In this document: positions 16,101-23,246 of the stretch, one piece after another
Layout: every line of letters begins with the position of its first letter
Position numbering within the stretch: the first letter of the stretch is position 1
Source of the DNA: a virus
Direction: 5' to 3' (one strand)
IMG/VR virus record: IMGVR_UViG_3300030419_001896
Span: 1 to 31,202 of that record
DNA: 31,202 nt
Notes under the pieces: generated by a model
Told to the model about the DNA's origin: nothing
Databases searched by the model: none
The model's input: the letters and a program-made list of their open reading frames with translations, nothing else
Made by a program: the position numbers and the translations under genes

Positions 16101-16604
16101 TTGGCCTATACCTCTACCTGCTTTTCCAAGTTGTGTAAGTGACGGTTTAAAAGCCAGCAACGAGGGCATCATTTCGCCACCAAAGTACGAGACAGGGTTT
16201 GCAAGCTCTGCTTCACGGCGATTTCTTTGTAGCTGTGCGCGTTCCTCATCATCAAAAATGGCATCTTCAATCCTACCTTGAATAGCATTCCCTGCAACTG
16301 CGCTGGCAATAGCACCGCCAATCATCATAGGTATACCAACGACAGCACCAGCACCTGTAGCAGAGGCAAGCGCACCTGCACCTAACATACCAGCAGCACC
16401 GCCTATGCCTCCACCTATGTTTCTAGTTAAACCATAACCAGCAGACTCCAACTTACTGTAGTCTTCAGCCAGATACGTTTCGAGTTCTTCATCAGTTAAA
16501 GCCTCAAACTCATCGGGATTGTAGTTATGATCTCTAAGGTGTCTGTCCCACACACCTTTACGTGGCGTTGTGGGTCGCCTTCTTACTATGTGTAAACCGG
16601 GCAT
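10128..16604 (-). CDS. giant internal virion (ejection) protein with metallopeptidase and ART-like domains
   Basis: This 2158-residue protein closes the structural operon. Residues about 60-107 form a Gly/Ala-rich hydrophobic stretch that could enter a membrane. TIAHEGFHNFLDDL places a zinc-peptidase HExxH motif at H671-H675. Residues about 940-1172 resemble the ART domain of polyvalent phage proteins: AFHGTPSKAEFDVFDYDKVG with H944, then NVYAKVGNPLHL, KKHGYDSISY, and a terminal FHENQIKSADP (Q1168). The remaining 950 residues are helical and charged, with no lysozyme or transglycosylase motif seen. By size, position and domains it is probably packaged and injected with DNA, to cleave or ADP-ribosylate host targets. 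The two enzyme calls rest on motifs; activity is untested. Confidence 0.8.
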   Translation of the reverse strand: MPGLHIVRRRPTTPRKGVWDRHLRDHNYNPDEFEALTDEELETYLAEDYSKLESAGYGLTRNIGGGIGGAAGMLGAGALASATGAGAVVGIPMMIGGAIASAVAGNAIQGRIEDAIFDDEERAQLQRNRREAELANPVSYFGGEMMPSLLAFKPSLTQLGKAGRGIGQVVGARGLEPATEQALKQSLYGAGLDTAIEGARQITAGDFDPGKLGLAATVGATLQKPTFKPRGVDELVKRGQERAAMRTKGSWFKPDEPSKVFNLWAEPLPTGAAYSDALETRVYSLYNQGKTYSGDAGTKVGIVENAATPTDSNLAFAIDMEVTRGVGILDPLKPGPAAQALGGVGGTRGAGIGHVPLTLEEVAAAQGVTPQVVRETYGTGAAKEAEIKQKLNNDLAELAKATDELNAAKNAPESVWSSRLHSYRPPQKPIQAAQTKVNKLEKSIKKAESQLADISDSMIPAEKSAIKKLFAGQAKVTEILDPITGRPRKVKSVLVPKEASQRIVDRNGEPLHERLDVWEPAGLREGIIRDPETGEVSQFLGVRMDDDGNFQRASQAPDGSVEWFHVSKAGAKKIRRQFEDHVRGVQKLAEDARLRLEREHKLATGKIKELPPLNMGVVLQLAKLALVRGFNLEEAASRIHLEGSTKAGFAAYDTRTVGFDPRRMGDDTIAHEGFHNFLDDLQYSTNPKDQKLRDDFIKLFDTEERGVEFLGRAMAARIARRKEATFKELLREARLRWKDKFGRQLTSKELKDYLLIKYERDHPFIFQSELMDGFLGTRGVPKLSELSESQLARMSETQKASMVSERRAAKEQLMEDVKAGRPVLAGSAISRVGVDDPWKNLKFQEEKKRYNSKGEEVVSEDRGNELFAELRKTLGMGERPTDVDPDQVARARGSIKQAGQDAGLKFQEVDAAYERALSENDTQALRSLTEQAAKLSGYNVRAFHGTPSKAEFDVFDYDKVGGHRGLRRPEVGLVHVTLHPKVAERISGKAVDVSELMGDLPSTAEAIAARPESLGTNVLNVYAKVGNPLHLQDTPGWDVSALESLVSKKATKVLLAKGSEQNAIATMAEHKKLTAISKELQELEDALVEGVKKPITDDDWVKIGAGTATAEDWSNKKRILEVANILKKHGYDSISYQNKFEMVKEGDTYFDLSKSDLQKSYMLFHENQIKSADPVVRDKETNEVIPLSQRFSRRESIKYQEARGERTVPDEGFLFAAGRNHARHMTETFDKFGTNLESFDPDRQVLSGGLKDRAWYNPVSWLRLIQYAAAETDQLLIRPFKGLQNSEITDATKNMALYARDAHNRLELIARRYVHRFAEPLVMRMKEMNLSRQERELLGQYRTLRRLVKKNYKEVDNEFMRQYNTEYQKLHSMVIGSRKLSDANKELDTLYVQTRDEHIANGPKQKVGDHWREPKEVQEGYYDPFMLSRDATSILKDKAHTKEGKDLQDKIINFWIKQRTPKPGLEDELRNDLAEYIAVLGNKDSYIKTTGETVDLTTASKFNALRKTEGMLMPPDLVDPDPFVRAQRYIGRFSKDMAWFTQIEDDHVMRAIRNLPDQEGNFTHRPLEPEDDISKPRTPTLKEIFGDDVDAAYGSRAEKTFRNLDETHAGFHTDWDINILRANRLVTSWWLGTMSGIRDTVDSFKNANIYMQTSDWPLILKSFTNLQDAWKQSHKAGANRSNPISQIEFAHDSVDRAADAMAVVADFSQKYSGRELFERGTRAIQFNLGKLLMRSYVNSASDSPHIKRVLATMGRVGDVDISRLRKNPESMTEADLHKLATAWVDVNQGTYGVRGVPSAMIRGKSSYFLSLSRWSVEKFNRYLKDVVMPIKTERDFKPFIKATLGSAVEGALLIELSNMVNAKESYEPSTSELFESDAAYEEFIYHAMHLANVSGYFGVLSGLANDTVRMFRTKKAGLEDVSAVTFPALEALLLDKGLAKSLFSYLRSGEMANPKAVLRLTEDVLTNLNQTLRIARNQILASSSTARGVDKALDTSYFKERSAEFNRDKLKRNLRVFNRLHRGEHTAGWFQNLDRYEKVPATAFKYSTTQSDMEENVRPFLESVWKRSLVQGKPDPNRFTSLLQQGYAKPENISPAGDDLYSKREARKFADFTARVRSKDAVRDIIRQEERDTLLANKRKNLIHESLPGFLAEKGYGR

Positions 16605-16633
16605 AGTTGTTTGTTTTTACGGTCTTTGTAGGC

Positions 16634-17827
16634 TTAGTCACGCCAGCCGGGTGTATTCGGCGTCGTCCACTGTGCTGGGCCAATATAACCACTAGAACCG
16701 CCGGGAACTCCCAAAGTATTACCAAGATTTGACAAGGGGTTGGTAAGACTTTCGTAACGAGCGCGTTGAGCCTTAGCTGTTTCAAGTTGTGTTTGGAGCA
16801 GTAAGAGTTTATTTCGGTAGTCAGCTCCCATAGCTCCACCTTCTGTTTGGTAGGTTTGACCCTCCGGTGTATTCTGCAACCAAACCAAAGCAGCCTGTAT
16901 AGACTTCAACTCTAACTCTAAAGCTTGACTTTGTTTGTCGGCACCAAGTTTTTCAAGCTCTGCCCCCTGTGTCTTTGCCACATCAAGCCTGTGTTTACTA
17001 AGTAACATCTCAAGTTCATCACTTACAACACGCTTATCAGCTAGAATCTGTGCATAGTTTTGCGGCAAAGCAGCTCTAACGTCACTTGAAAGTTTGTTAG
17101 CTTCTTGCAAATCTTCAAGCTTTAAGAAACCAACATCGTTTGCAATTTCCTGCGCTTTTATGGCTTGCTCTTGCGCTTGTATTGGTAAGCTTTCTTGTTG
17201 TAATACCTTAAGCTCTGCTTCCTGTTCTGGAGTTATTCGTGGAGTAGGATTAGATGCCAGATAAGCTTCTTCAGATCTGAAAGGTATAGAACCACCCTCA
17301 CCCGAAGCATAACGCTCTGACGGAGTAGTTCGCGGCAAGCCTTTCAAATATTGCTGGCGTTGTTCAGCGTCAATGCGTCTTTTCCGGTCTGCATCAAGTC
17401 GTTGCTGATTAAACTTTTGCTGTCGGTTAAACTGTTCTACCGCTGCTCGCTCCCGATCCGCAACAGCAGCGGGTGATGATGCACGTTTAATAGCTGATCG
17501 CTGTTCGCTTGCAGCACTTTTCCGTGCTGTCTTTCTTGCTTCCTTGGCAGCAGCCATTCTTTTAGCCTCGTTCTGACGCCACAAATACTCTTGCAAGTTT
17601 CGCTCCTGTGCAGGTTGTAACGCTTTGCGTATCTCGGCCAGATTCTGAGTACGCTGAGTACCGCCACCATAAGACCACGGAGAAACTTCGCGTTCTTGTG
17701 GGACGTACACACCTTTAGAACGCAGCTCTTCCATCAACCTACGTTCTTCGTCATCTAAACCTGCACCGCCCATGCTATACTCGCTTGGAGCAAATGCTTT
17801 ACTTAATATATCACTAAGACTTGCCAT
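16634..17827 (-). CDS. coiled-coil internal virion-like protein
   Basis: This 397-residue protein is rich in Gln, Ala, Arg and Glu. Long helical stretches run from residues 75 to 165 (NEAKRMAAAKEARKTARKSA, RQQKFNQQRLDADRKRRIDA) and from about 205 to 350. The C-terminus is Gly/Pro-rich. There is no signal or enzyme motif. It lies between two other virion-type genes, downstream of the tail nozzle gene, where podoviruses encode internal core and ejection proteins. It starts five bases from the gene at 17833 and ends 29 bases before the giant protein. Function is inferred from position and composition. Confidence 0.7.
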   Translation of the reverse strand: MASLSDILSKAFAPSEYSMGGAGLDDEERRLMEELRSKGVYVPQEREVSPWSYGGGTQRTQNLAEIRKALQPAQERNLQEYLWRQNEAKRMAAAKEARKTARKSAASEQRSAIKRASSPAAVADRERAAVEQFNRQQKFNQQRLDADRKRRIDAEQRQQYLKGLPRTTPSERYASGEGGSIPFRSEEAYLASNPTPRITPEQEAELKVLQQESLPIQAQEQAIKAQEIANDVGFLKLEDLQEANKLSSDVRAALPQNYAQILADKRVVSDELEMLLSKHRLDVAKTQGAELEKLGADKQSQALELELKSIQAALVWLQNTPEGQTYQTEGGAMGADYRNKLLLLQTQLETAKAQRARYESLTNPLSNLGNTLGVPGGSSGYIGPAQWTTPNTPGWRD

Positions 17828-17832
17828 AATAA

Positions 17833-18762
17833 TTAGCCTCCGCTGGGGTTAAGCCAGTCATGTCGCCATTGTGCGCCTTGTTTCATTGTGTTCGCCCAAC
17901 CACCGGGAGTTGCTTGCGACATTAAATTTGGCGACAAACTCGGCATTTGGTTGGAATAATTTTGTACAGGTTGAACACCTTGGAACCCTGCTGCTATCTG
18001 ATTAGTACCGCTACCTCTACCTAGGGTAGCCTGTACAGGATCAAAACCTGAGCGCGAGCCAGCCATAAAGTTGGTTGCTGTCTGTAGGGCGTTACCTAAC
18101 GCAGCCCTCTTTCGATCCAACGCAGAACCAAACTGCATAGCGTTCTCGATAGCCGTAAGGTTTCCACCGCCACCTGCCTGACCTCTCTGCATATTCCGTC
18201 TGGCATTCATACGCTCAACTTCTGCACGTTCCGCACCAGAGAGACCATCCATGTTTATACTATCAAGCAGGTCTTGTACTTTCTGCGCCCCTGCTGCTCT
18301 GGATTGCAACCACGGCTGGTCAGTTATGGCCAACTGGTTCATCACGTTCTGAGCCATGTACGGCCCTTGCAAATCCATGATGCTCTTATCCGTACCAGCA
18401 GCCATTCTACGTGTTACGTGATCTACCTCACCACCCAGACCAGCGTAATCAACCATACCCGGTATAAAACCGGGCTTATAATCTTTAATGCCTTCGCTAC
18501 CTTGTGCAGTTTCCCAAGCTAACCGCTGTTGCTGTGGAGTAAACTGTCTTTGTACATCAAGCTCTGCTTGTGCGGTTGCAGGTAATTGAGTTCGTATAGC
18601 TGACATTATGCGGGGATACGATGCCGCATACATCTGTCCATAATCCTTACCCACATCTTTAGGAGACTGCTCTGTTAACTTACCTATACCGTAGTTAACA
18701 AGACCTGTACCTATATCTCCCCACGAAGGTAAAAAAGGTAATCCAAGAATTCCGTCGCTCAT
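17833..18762 (-). CDS. virion-associated hypothetical protein, Gly/Gln/Asn-rich
   Basis: This 309-residue protein has a hydrophobic N-terminus, MSDGILGLPFLPSWGDIGTG. A helical centre follows, with a low-complexity section rich in Gly, Ala, Arg and Gln (RRNMQRGQAGGGGNLT). The C-terminus is rich in Gln, Asn, Ser and Pro. The composition is like internal virion or DNA-ejection proteins of short-tailed phages. It follows the head-fibre-like gene and precedes the coiled-coil protein, so the three genes downstream of the nozzle look like one ejection cassette. No family was recognised. Confidence 0.7.
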   Translation of the reverse strand: MSDGILGLPFLPSWGDIGTGLVNYGIGKLTEQSPKDVGKDYGQMYAASYPRIMSAIRTQLPATAQAELDVQRQFTPQQQRLAWETAQGSEGIKDYKPGFIPGMVDYAGLGGEVDHVTRRMAAGTDKSIMDLQGPYMAQNVMNQLAITDQPWLQSRAAGAQKVQDLLDSINMDGLSGAERAEVERMNARRNMQRGQAGGGGNLTAIENAMQFGSALDRKRAALGNALQTATNFMAGSRSGFDPVQATLGRGSGTNQIAAGFQGVQPVQNYSNQMPSLSPNLMSQATPGGWANTMKQGAQWRHDWLNPSGG

Positions 18763-18774
18763 AACTCTAACTCC

Positions 18775-19020
18775 TTACGTTGCTAATACCCCTGCCGTCC
18801 TAAGACTTGCAAGCAGTGCATTAATTTTTGTTTGGTTATCTGCTGCCGCAGGTGATCCCGAAAGATCAGCCACCGCAGCAGCTTGTTTTACTGAACCGTA
18901 CGTTGATGTCGTGGCCGCAGGTACGGTAAGCCCAGCCAGCCACGTATCAAAATCATCTTTACTGGTGAACAACGTCACCTTGTCCGACTTCGTTACTGAA
19001 CTATTTATTGCTATAGACAT
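18775..19020 (-). CDS. head-fibre-like small structural protein
   Basis: This 81-residue protein has the section TYGSVKQAAAVADLSGSPAA, followed by NQTKINALLASLRTAGVLAT. That closely resembles the C-terminal pattern of phage head-fibre proteins (phi29 gp8.5-like): a Gly-Val-Lys-Gln-Ala-Ala element, an Ala/Asp stretch and a helix ending in a Leu-rich RxAGvl. The N-terminus is short and charged, so it may be a stand-alone trimerisation or capsid-attachment piece. It sits immediately after the nozzle-like gene. Moderately confident in the family, less so in the capsid location. Confidence 0.65.
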   Translation of the reverse strand: MSIAINSSVTKSDKVTLFTSKDDFDTWLAGLTVPAATTSTYGSVKQAAAVADLSGSPAAADNQTKINALLASLRTAGVLAT

Positions 19021-19021
19021 A

Positions 19022-21406
19022 TCATGCTGAATATGCTTGGTTAATGAGTGACGATTTTAACGTCACATCCTTGGTTTCCAGACGTATCTGGGAAAGTTTA
19101 GGCGACCCCTGTAGATAAATTCTATACTTCACCTTCCAACCTTGACTACTTGATTGCCAATTAAACGCTAAGTTTGCGTGAGTGTTTACATCAAACTCTG
19201 TAGGAAACACTACGGGATACCTTACACCAGACTGAATCAAAGGTAAACCTCTAGTCTGCAAGCCGCCCAACGTACCGCCCGTTCTAGTATCATCTACAAA
19301 CTCAGAAACAGAAACATAACCTGCGTTACGTCCTGTATCATTATCAGACACACCAGCATTTGACAGAACACCTGCAATCTTGGTTGCGCTATTAGACAGT
19401 GACTTACCTATCGAACCGTCCTCTGCAAACTCTTTGTAAACCAACGTAGCCCCACTATCAAAAAACAAAGTGGTATTGTGTATGGGAAGGTTTTCATCTG
19501 TTACAGACGTATCCCCCTCTTTAAAATTATCAACCGTAAGATACAGACTTGTAGATGAACCGCTATGTAATTCGGTAGTTGCAGTAGACGGATAAACTCC
19601 CGGCGGGTAGCCAGAACCATTATTGATTTTAAACGTATGGTAAGCCTCAAAAGGTTTGTTAAACATAATGTTCATGCTTAACGGCTTTATTTCAACTTTT
19701 GGATCTTGTGTACAATAAGCCTTGGTATCCACCCTAGCCATCGCAAACTCAGAACTACCATACAAATGTTTAACCCAAAAAGATTTGCTGTTTGGATCAT
19801 CAGTAACTGCAAATAAATCCTTGGCCCCTGCGGTTGTCACGCCTACCGCCATAGCTCTTATCGGTGTGCAGTAGGTATTCGTGTCAAATACATCTATTGT
19901 AGCAGATGCACCATCTTGCCATGTAGCCCCTGTCACGCTTACTTCCTGACGATCAAGGCTTACAAACTTCTTGGTTGCCATGTCATAAACTACTGTAAGG
20001 TATTGGTCAGGTAGATTGGTCAACACATGAAACAGTGCATAACCATCGTGTACTACAGCACACTGGAAAGAGCCGTCCTGAGCTACGTTGTCAAATATGT
20101 CAGAAATAGGCCGGGAAAAAATATCATCTCTTGCTATAGTCTCCGACTGCTGTACTGCATTAAAAGAACGTATCCCATGCTTGTCAATAAACGCCGTATC
20201 TCCAAGCAGATCTATAACAGAGTTTTGATTCACCGGCCCTGTATTAAACAAGAATTTCTTGGTAAAGGTTGGCTCGCCAAAGATTGTGTTTACAGTGTCA
20301 GGTTTTACAGAATAGCTTGAATTCTCTGCCCCTACAAAAAGCTCCTCTGTGTTCAAAGATTTAAGACAGGTTATAGGATCGTTACTTATGGTATAGGCTA
20401 CAGCCTCGACACCACCGCTAGTTTCATCCTCGTGTATCTTATCACCAGCTTCATTCAATGGAACCATGAAATCCAAAGGGCGACCGCTGACACTATGGTA
20501 CAACTTCGTACCATCAGCAGAAGCTACGTACAACTTTCCACCATGAAAAGCCATCTGCTTACCTATCGGCACATACTCACGAAAACCCAACACGCCAACT
20601 TCATTATCTGCCACACTCCCTACCAGTGTCCCAGCTAACGCGGTATCACTAGGAGCATTAGTGTCACTAACCGTAAGCGTAGCCCCGCTCGCAAAAGTAA
20701 TCACCGAACCAGCGTTAATTTGTACAGGGATAGCATCCACAGTATATGTGGCTGTACCGGCACTATAACCACCAACATTATTTATCGTAACATAATGATT
20801 TCTCCACTGCTCATAACCCATTAACTGTCTGGCCGTAACCGTACTGTCTGCGGCAATCTCTATAAGATTAGGCCTGTTAGTCCCATCCTGTACAACTATT
20901 CCCGCAACTGTTGGCGGTATCCTTTTCGTGTAATCCGACTGACCCCCTGCGCTGGCATTGTCCGAAGAGGTAGCTTTACCTGCAAAGTTATCGTACGAAG
21001 GTGGAACAATTGCGGTGTAAATAAATTCAGCAGCTTCAGCCAGTCTTATTGTACCTGTACCTGTGGTTACACCATTAGAGTATGTTGCAGGTTTTGTATG
21101 GCTGCTGGATGTAGTCCAGACTGTAGAGAAAGTATCACTATCCTTAGATTTTTTAAGACAGATGCCGTCTACAAAAACAAAGAAATACGGGTCTACGAAA
21201 ATAATCCCCTGTACTCTGGGATCTGTAGGGCTGTAGCCCCCAAGGGCATTGGTTGTATTAAAAGCCTTAGCCTTTTTCACACACTCTAAAGCATCGTGAC
21301 GATTCCTTACATTATACGCTAGTCCATATTCGCTGGCGGCAAGTCTTGTGTCATCAATACCAAGATTCATGCCACCGCCAAAAGACTGCTGTATAAAATC
21401 TGCCAT
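19022..21406 (-). CDS. tail nozzle / tail tubular protein B-like
   Basis: This 794-residue beta-rich protein starts MADFIQQSFGGGMNLGIDDT and continues LAASEYGLAYNVRNRHDALE, the typical opening of podovirus tail tubular B (gp12-like) nozzle proteins. The middle repeats short beta motifs (MAFHGGKLYVASADGTKLYH, LFVGAENSSYSVKPDTVNT, DTAFIDKHGIRSF), consistent with a beta-propeller-like platform. The adaptor-like gene lies immediately upstream and ends on the same base where this gene starts. In T7-like tails the two form the tube through which DNA leaves. The fold is inferred from pattern and neighbours, without a match to a named homologue. Confidence 0.8.
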   Translation of the reverse strand: MADFIQQSFGGGMNLGIDDTRLAASEYGLAYNVRNRHDALECVKKAKAFNTTNALGGYSPTDPRVQGIIFVDPYFFVFVDGICLKKSKDSDTFSTVWTTSSSHTKPATYSNGVTTGTGTIRLAEAAEFIYTAIVPPSYDNFAGKATSSDNASAGGQSDYTKRIPPTVAGIVVQDGTNRPNLIEIAADSTVTARQLMGYEQWRNHYVTINNVGGYSAGTATYTVDAIPVQINAGSVITFASGATLTVSDTNAPSDTALAGTLVGSVADNEVGVLGFREYVPIGKQMAFHGGKLYVASADGTKLYHSVSGRPLDFMVPLNEAGDKIHEDETSGGVEAVAYTISNDPITCLKSLNTEELFVGAENSSYSVKPDTVNTIFGEPTFTKKFLFNTGPVNQNSVIDLLGDTAFIDKHGIRSFNAVQQSETIARDDIFSRPISDIFDNVAQDGSFQCAVVHDGYALFHVLTNLPDQYLTVVYDMATKKFVSLDRQEVSVTGATWQDGASATIDVFDTNTYCTPIRAMAVGVTTAGAKDLFAVTDDPNSKSFWVKHLYGSSEFAMARVDTKAYCTQDPKVEIKPLSMNIMFNKPFEAYHTFKINNGSGYPPGVYPSTATTELHSGSSTSLYLTVDNFKEGDTSVTDENLPIHNTTLFFDSGATLVYKEFAEDGSIGKSLSNSATKIAGVLSNAGVSDNDTGRNAGYVSVSEFVDDTRTGGTLGGLQTRGLPLIQSGVRYPVVFPTEFDVNTHANLAFNWQSSSQGWKVKYRIYLQGSPKLSQIRLETKDVTLKSSLINQAYSA

Positions 21407-22374
21407 TAGTAAATACCAATTGCTCTAGATGTTTTGGTGTATTTGTTAAGCAGGGATATGTTCAACTTGTCATGTGGATGTTTGTCGAACTTAACTTTCT
21501 GCGTTTGCCCACGTTCAAGATCAGCATTACGCCTACCCATGCTACGAGAAGCTTTCTTATCATACAGCATGGCCTCCTCTATCTTGCCTTGCTCCTCCAT
21601 AAACAACTGCATAACCTTGTTTACAAGAATATTATCGTAGCCGTCTGCTGGAAATTCATCACTATCACGACTTAGGTATGGTAATTTTTTCTTGTAGAGT
21701 ACCTCAAGCGTATGCTCATCATCCGCAGTAGCATCAGATTCCCAAGGGTATTCACTCACATCAAGTATAAGATAACGCGATTCCTTTTCGTTGTTTGGAA
21801 TTACGGCAACCACAGTATCATCCGACTGCTTAATACTTATATCATAAGTACAAATATCCGACTTAATGATGGATTCTATCGCTGTAAACGTAGTGGAGAA
21901 TGTATTACTTGTAGCATCCATCTCCACGGTTTCCACAAATCTAGAAGCATCTGAACGTGTACCTACAACAGTCAGGGATATATCGGTCATTGCCTGAGTT
22001 GCGGTAGCCTTCATGCTGGCAAAACTTGTCGGCGTTACCTTAAACGGTTCATAACCCTTAATACGCCATGTACGATCATCCTGTTCTACGTTATTTCTGG
22101 AGTATCGTTCTGTAAGATTTGCTATGTTCCACGGATACTTGCTCTCCTTCTCCCTTATAGCCCGTATGGAACTTACGTTACTAGGCAAAGCTATTGTCTT
22201 GTTACCCTGAACATAGAAAGAATCCTCCACAAGACTGCCCACCATATCAGATTCCTCGTAGAGTTCTTGCGCTGCCTCGTTAAGGTAATCCAACATGATA
22301 GTACGCTGGTGATTATCGTTAGGATTTATTCCCAGCTTCTTGCCTACCCTGTCCAATATATACTCTACACTCAT
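21406..22374 (-). CDS. head-tail adaptor / tail tubular protein A-like
   Basis: This 322-residue protein has a helical N-terminus with LDYLNEAAQELYEESDM, matching the first helices of tail tubular A/gp4-type adaptors. A beta insertion lies in the middle (about residues 60-220), and a helical return follows (YDNILVNKVMQLFMEEQGKI, then EEAMLYDKKASRSMGRRNAD). Such proteins ring the portal exit and connect to the nozzle. The start forms an ATGA overlap with a 42-residue gene. The order adaptor then nozzle agrees with short-tailed phages. The insertion is larger than in the core adaptor fold, so part of it may contact the fibre or nozzle. Confidence 0.75.
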   Translation of the reverse strand: MSVEYILDRVGKKLGINPNDNHQRTIMLDYLNEAAQELYEESDMVGSLVEDSFYVQGNKTIALPSNVSSIRAIREKESKYPWNIANLTERYSRNNVEQDDRTWRIKGYEPFKVTPTSFASMKATATQAMTDISLTVVGTRSDASRFVETVEMDATSNTFSTTFTAIESIIKSDICTYDISIKQSDDTVVAVIPNNEKESRYLILDVSEYPWESDATADDEHTLEVLYKKKLPYLSRDSDEFPADGYDNILVNKVMQLFMEEQGKIEEAMLYDKKASRSMGRRNADLERGQTQKVKFDKHPHDKLNISLLNKYTKTSRAIGIY

Positions 22375-22499
22375 CTTGCTGTTAACGAGCTAACGGAACT
22401 TTTGGTACGCGCTGTAACAGCGGAAGTAGATCCTTTTGAGCGAGCAGTCTTCTCACTTACCGAGGGTCTGGTTCTTGCTGTTACTGCTGACGTTGCCAT
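22371..22499 (-). CDS. 42-residue Ser/Thr/Arg-rich peptide with internal duplication
   Basis: The frame starts in a TAATG with the o-spanin-like stop and ends in an ATGA with the adaptor gene, so both ends are coupled. The peptide is almost a duplication: TSAVTARTRPSVSEKTARSK, then TSAVTARTKSSVSSLTAR. It is basic, with no hydrophobic segment. The double coupling, lack of a gap and preserved repeat favour a real gene. The function is unknown; a small virion or DNA-binding peptide is one possibility. Confidence 0.55.
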   Translation of the reverse strand: MATSAVTARTRPSVSEKTARSKGSTSAVTARTKSSVSSLTAR

Positions 22500-22726
22500 T
22501 AGCGTCTTTCTATTTCATACTCAAGCCTGTTAATTGTCTTAAGTGCTTCCCTTGTAAATTCTGGAGCTTCTTGCGCTGCTGTCGGAAACTCAGGATGACT
22601 CATCAACCTCTGACTGTTTTCCAGTTTCGCGCTTACGCAACCACTCATCAACAGAAGCATCAACAGCAGCATCCTTTTGGGAACGCCGCTGTTGCGCCTG
22701 TTGCTCTCTAAGCATATCAACTGCAT
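22499..22726 (-). CDS. o-spanin-like lipoprotein overlapping the i-spanin
   Basis: A basic stretch RRNSGVPKR precedes the hydrophobic MLLLMLLLMSGC, where LMSGC is a lipobox-like site. The remaining 45 residues are periplasmic and charged, ending in a helix (EFTREALKTINRLEYEIERR). The gene overlaps the i-spanin-like gene in another frame, the arrangement used by Rz/Rz1 pairs, in which an outer-membrane lipoprotein and an inner-membrane partner fuse the membranes at lysis. I chose the ATG at 22726 so that the positive n-region is included. An ATG at 22672 would remove it and a TTG at 22744 would lengthen it. The lipobox -3 residue is Met, which is less usual. Confidence 0.6.
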   Translation of the reverse strand: MQLICLESNRRNSGVPKRMLLLMLLLMSGCVSAKLENSQRLMSHPEFPTAAQEAPEFTREALKTINRLEYEIERR

Positions 22727-22787
22727 TGCCGAACAAGTCTGCAAGCGTTGGAAACGCCTTAAGAATCGCTGTTACCAGAGCCAGCAC
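22590..22787 (-). CDS. i-spanin-like membrane protein
   Basis: Starting at the GTG at 22787, the product is about 65 residues. A hydrophobic N-terminal helix (LALVTAILKAFPTLADLFG) is followed by a charged, Gln/Arg/Asp-rich stalk (REQQAQQRRSQKDAAVDASV) and a polar tail. That is the layout of an inner-membrane i-spanin, and the lipoprotein frame nested over its 3' half supports it. The start is uncertain: another GTG at 22859 would add 24 residues overlapping the holin-like gene, where the hydrophobic reading may be a shadow of that gene. A small helical accessory protein is the alternative. Confidence 0.55.
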   Translation of the reverse strand: MLALVTAILKAFPTLADLFGNAVDMLREQQAQQRRSQKDAAVDASVDEWLRKRETGKQSEVDESS

Positions 22788-22947
22788 CTGTGTCTGACTT
22801 GACGCCTTTGCGTAAGAAAACAGCCAGTAACGAAGTAACAACCACGTTAATGGTTGCACCCATTTCCATTTCGCCGCTCAAGTACGCACCTACTGCTGCT
22901 AGAATTCCTCCAACAGCCGTCATGTATGTCTTTTTACCACTCAACAT
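22759..22947 (-). CDS. holin-like two-span membrane protein
   Basis: This 62-residue protein has two predicted transmembrane helices (about residues 8-25, TYMTAVGGILAAVGAYLSG, and 31-46, TINVVVTSLLAVFLR). A short acidic loop (EMEMG) joins them, and the polar tail is rich in Gly and Ser. Both termini would face the same side, as in small class II-type holins. It is followed by the spanin pair, which supports a lysis role. No endolysin was found nearby, so the muralytic enzyme must lie elsewhere or be unrecognised. A generic phage membrane protein is the alternative. Confidence 0.6.
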   Translation of the reverse strand: MLSGKKTYMTAVGGILAAVGAYLSGEMEMGATINVVVTSLLAVFLRKGVKSDTGAGSGNSDS

Positions 22948-22950
22948 ATT

Positions 22951-23088
22951 TTAATAACCTCGCTTTCTTTTTGCGCTATAAGCTTTTTGTTGCTTCTTAA
23001 CTTGCCTTTTTGCTTTTGCGTTAGCAGCCCGCCCCTTCTTGGGGGGTCTACCAACCTGTTTACCGTATGTTCCTTCTCCATGTGGCAT
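22951..23088 (-). CDS. 45-residue basic AT-hook-like peptide
   Basis: The peptide starts MPHGEGTYGKQVGRPPKKGR and continues with a Lys/Arg/Gln/Ala-rich helix. VGRPPKKGR resembles an AT-hook, in which a GRP core lies in the minor groove. Small proteins opening with a similar MPxGxGTYG plus GRPPKK pattern recur among tailed phages, to my knowledge without a settled role. The start forms a TAATG with the upstream TM gene. DNA binding in the head or in the infected cell is inferred from charge and motif. Confidence 0.65.
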   Translation of the reverse strand: MPHGEGTYGKQVGRPPKKGRAANAKAKRQVKKQQKAYSAKRKRGY

Positions 23089-23246
23089 TATTTGCGTCTC
23101 CCTTCTAATAATTGTTTTAACTTAACTCCTATATACAATAAGGACAGAATACTTATACCAACTTTTAAAAAGTTATCCATCGTGACAAGCCAGCTTCCAA
23201 GGCCGGTTGCACTTGCGATTGTAACTTTGATATCATCTAAATTCAT
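23088..23246 (-). CDS. 52-residue single-span membrane protein
   Basis: The N-terminal half (MNLDDIKVTIASATGLGSWL) is amphipathic. Residues about 26-42 (LKVGISILSLLYIGVKL) form one transmembrane helix, and the C-terminus is basic (LLEGRRK). The gene starts in an ATGA overlap with the Pro-rich gene at 23243 and ends in a TAATG with the AT-hook-like peptide. In this lysis block it could be an alternative holin, an antiholin or a pinholin-type factor; the sequence does not decide which. Confidence 0.6.
   Translation of the reverse strand: MNLDDIKVTIASATGLGSWLVTMDNFLKVGISILSLLYIGVKLKQLLEGRRK

Noticed and set aside
10128-16604. Lysozyme or transglycosylase domain in the giant ejection protein
   Set aside because: No convincing catalytic motif was found on reading the sequence, so no muralytic role is claimed.
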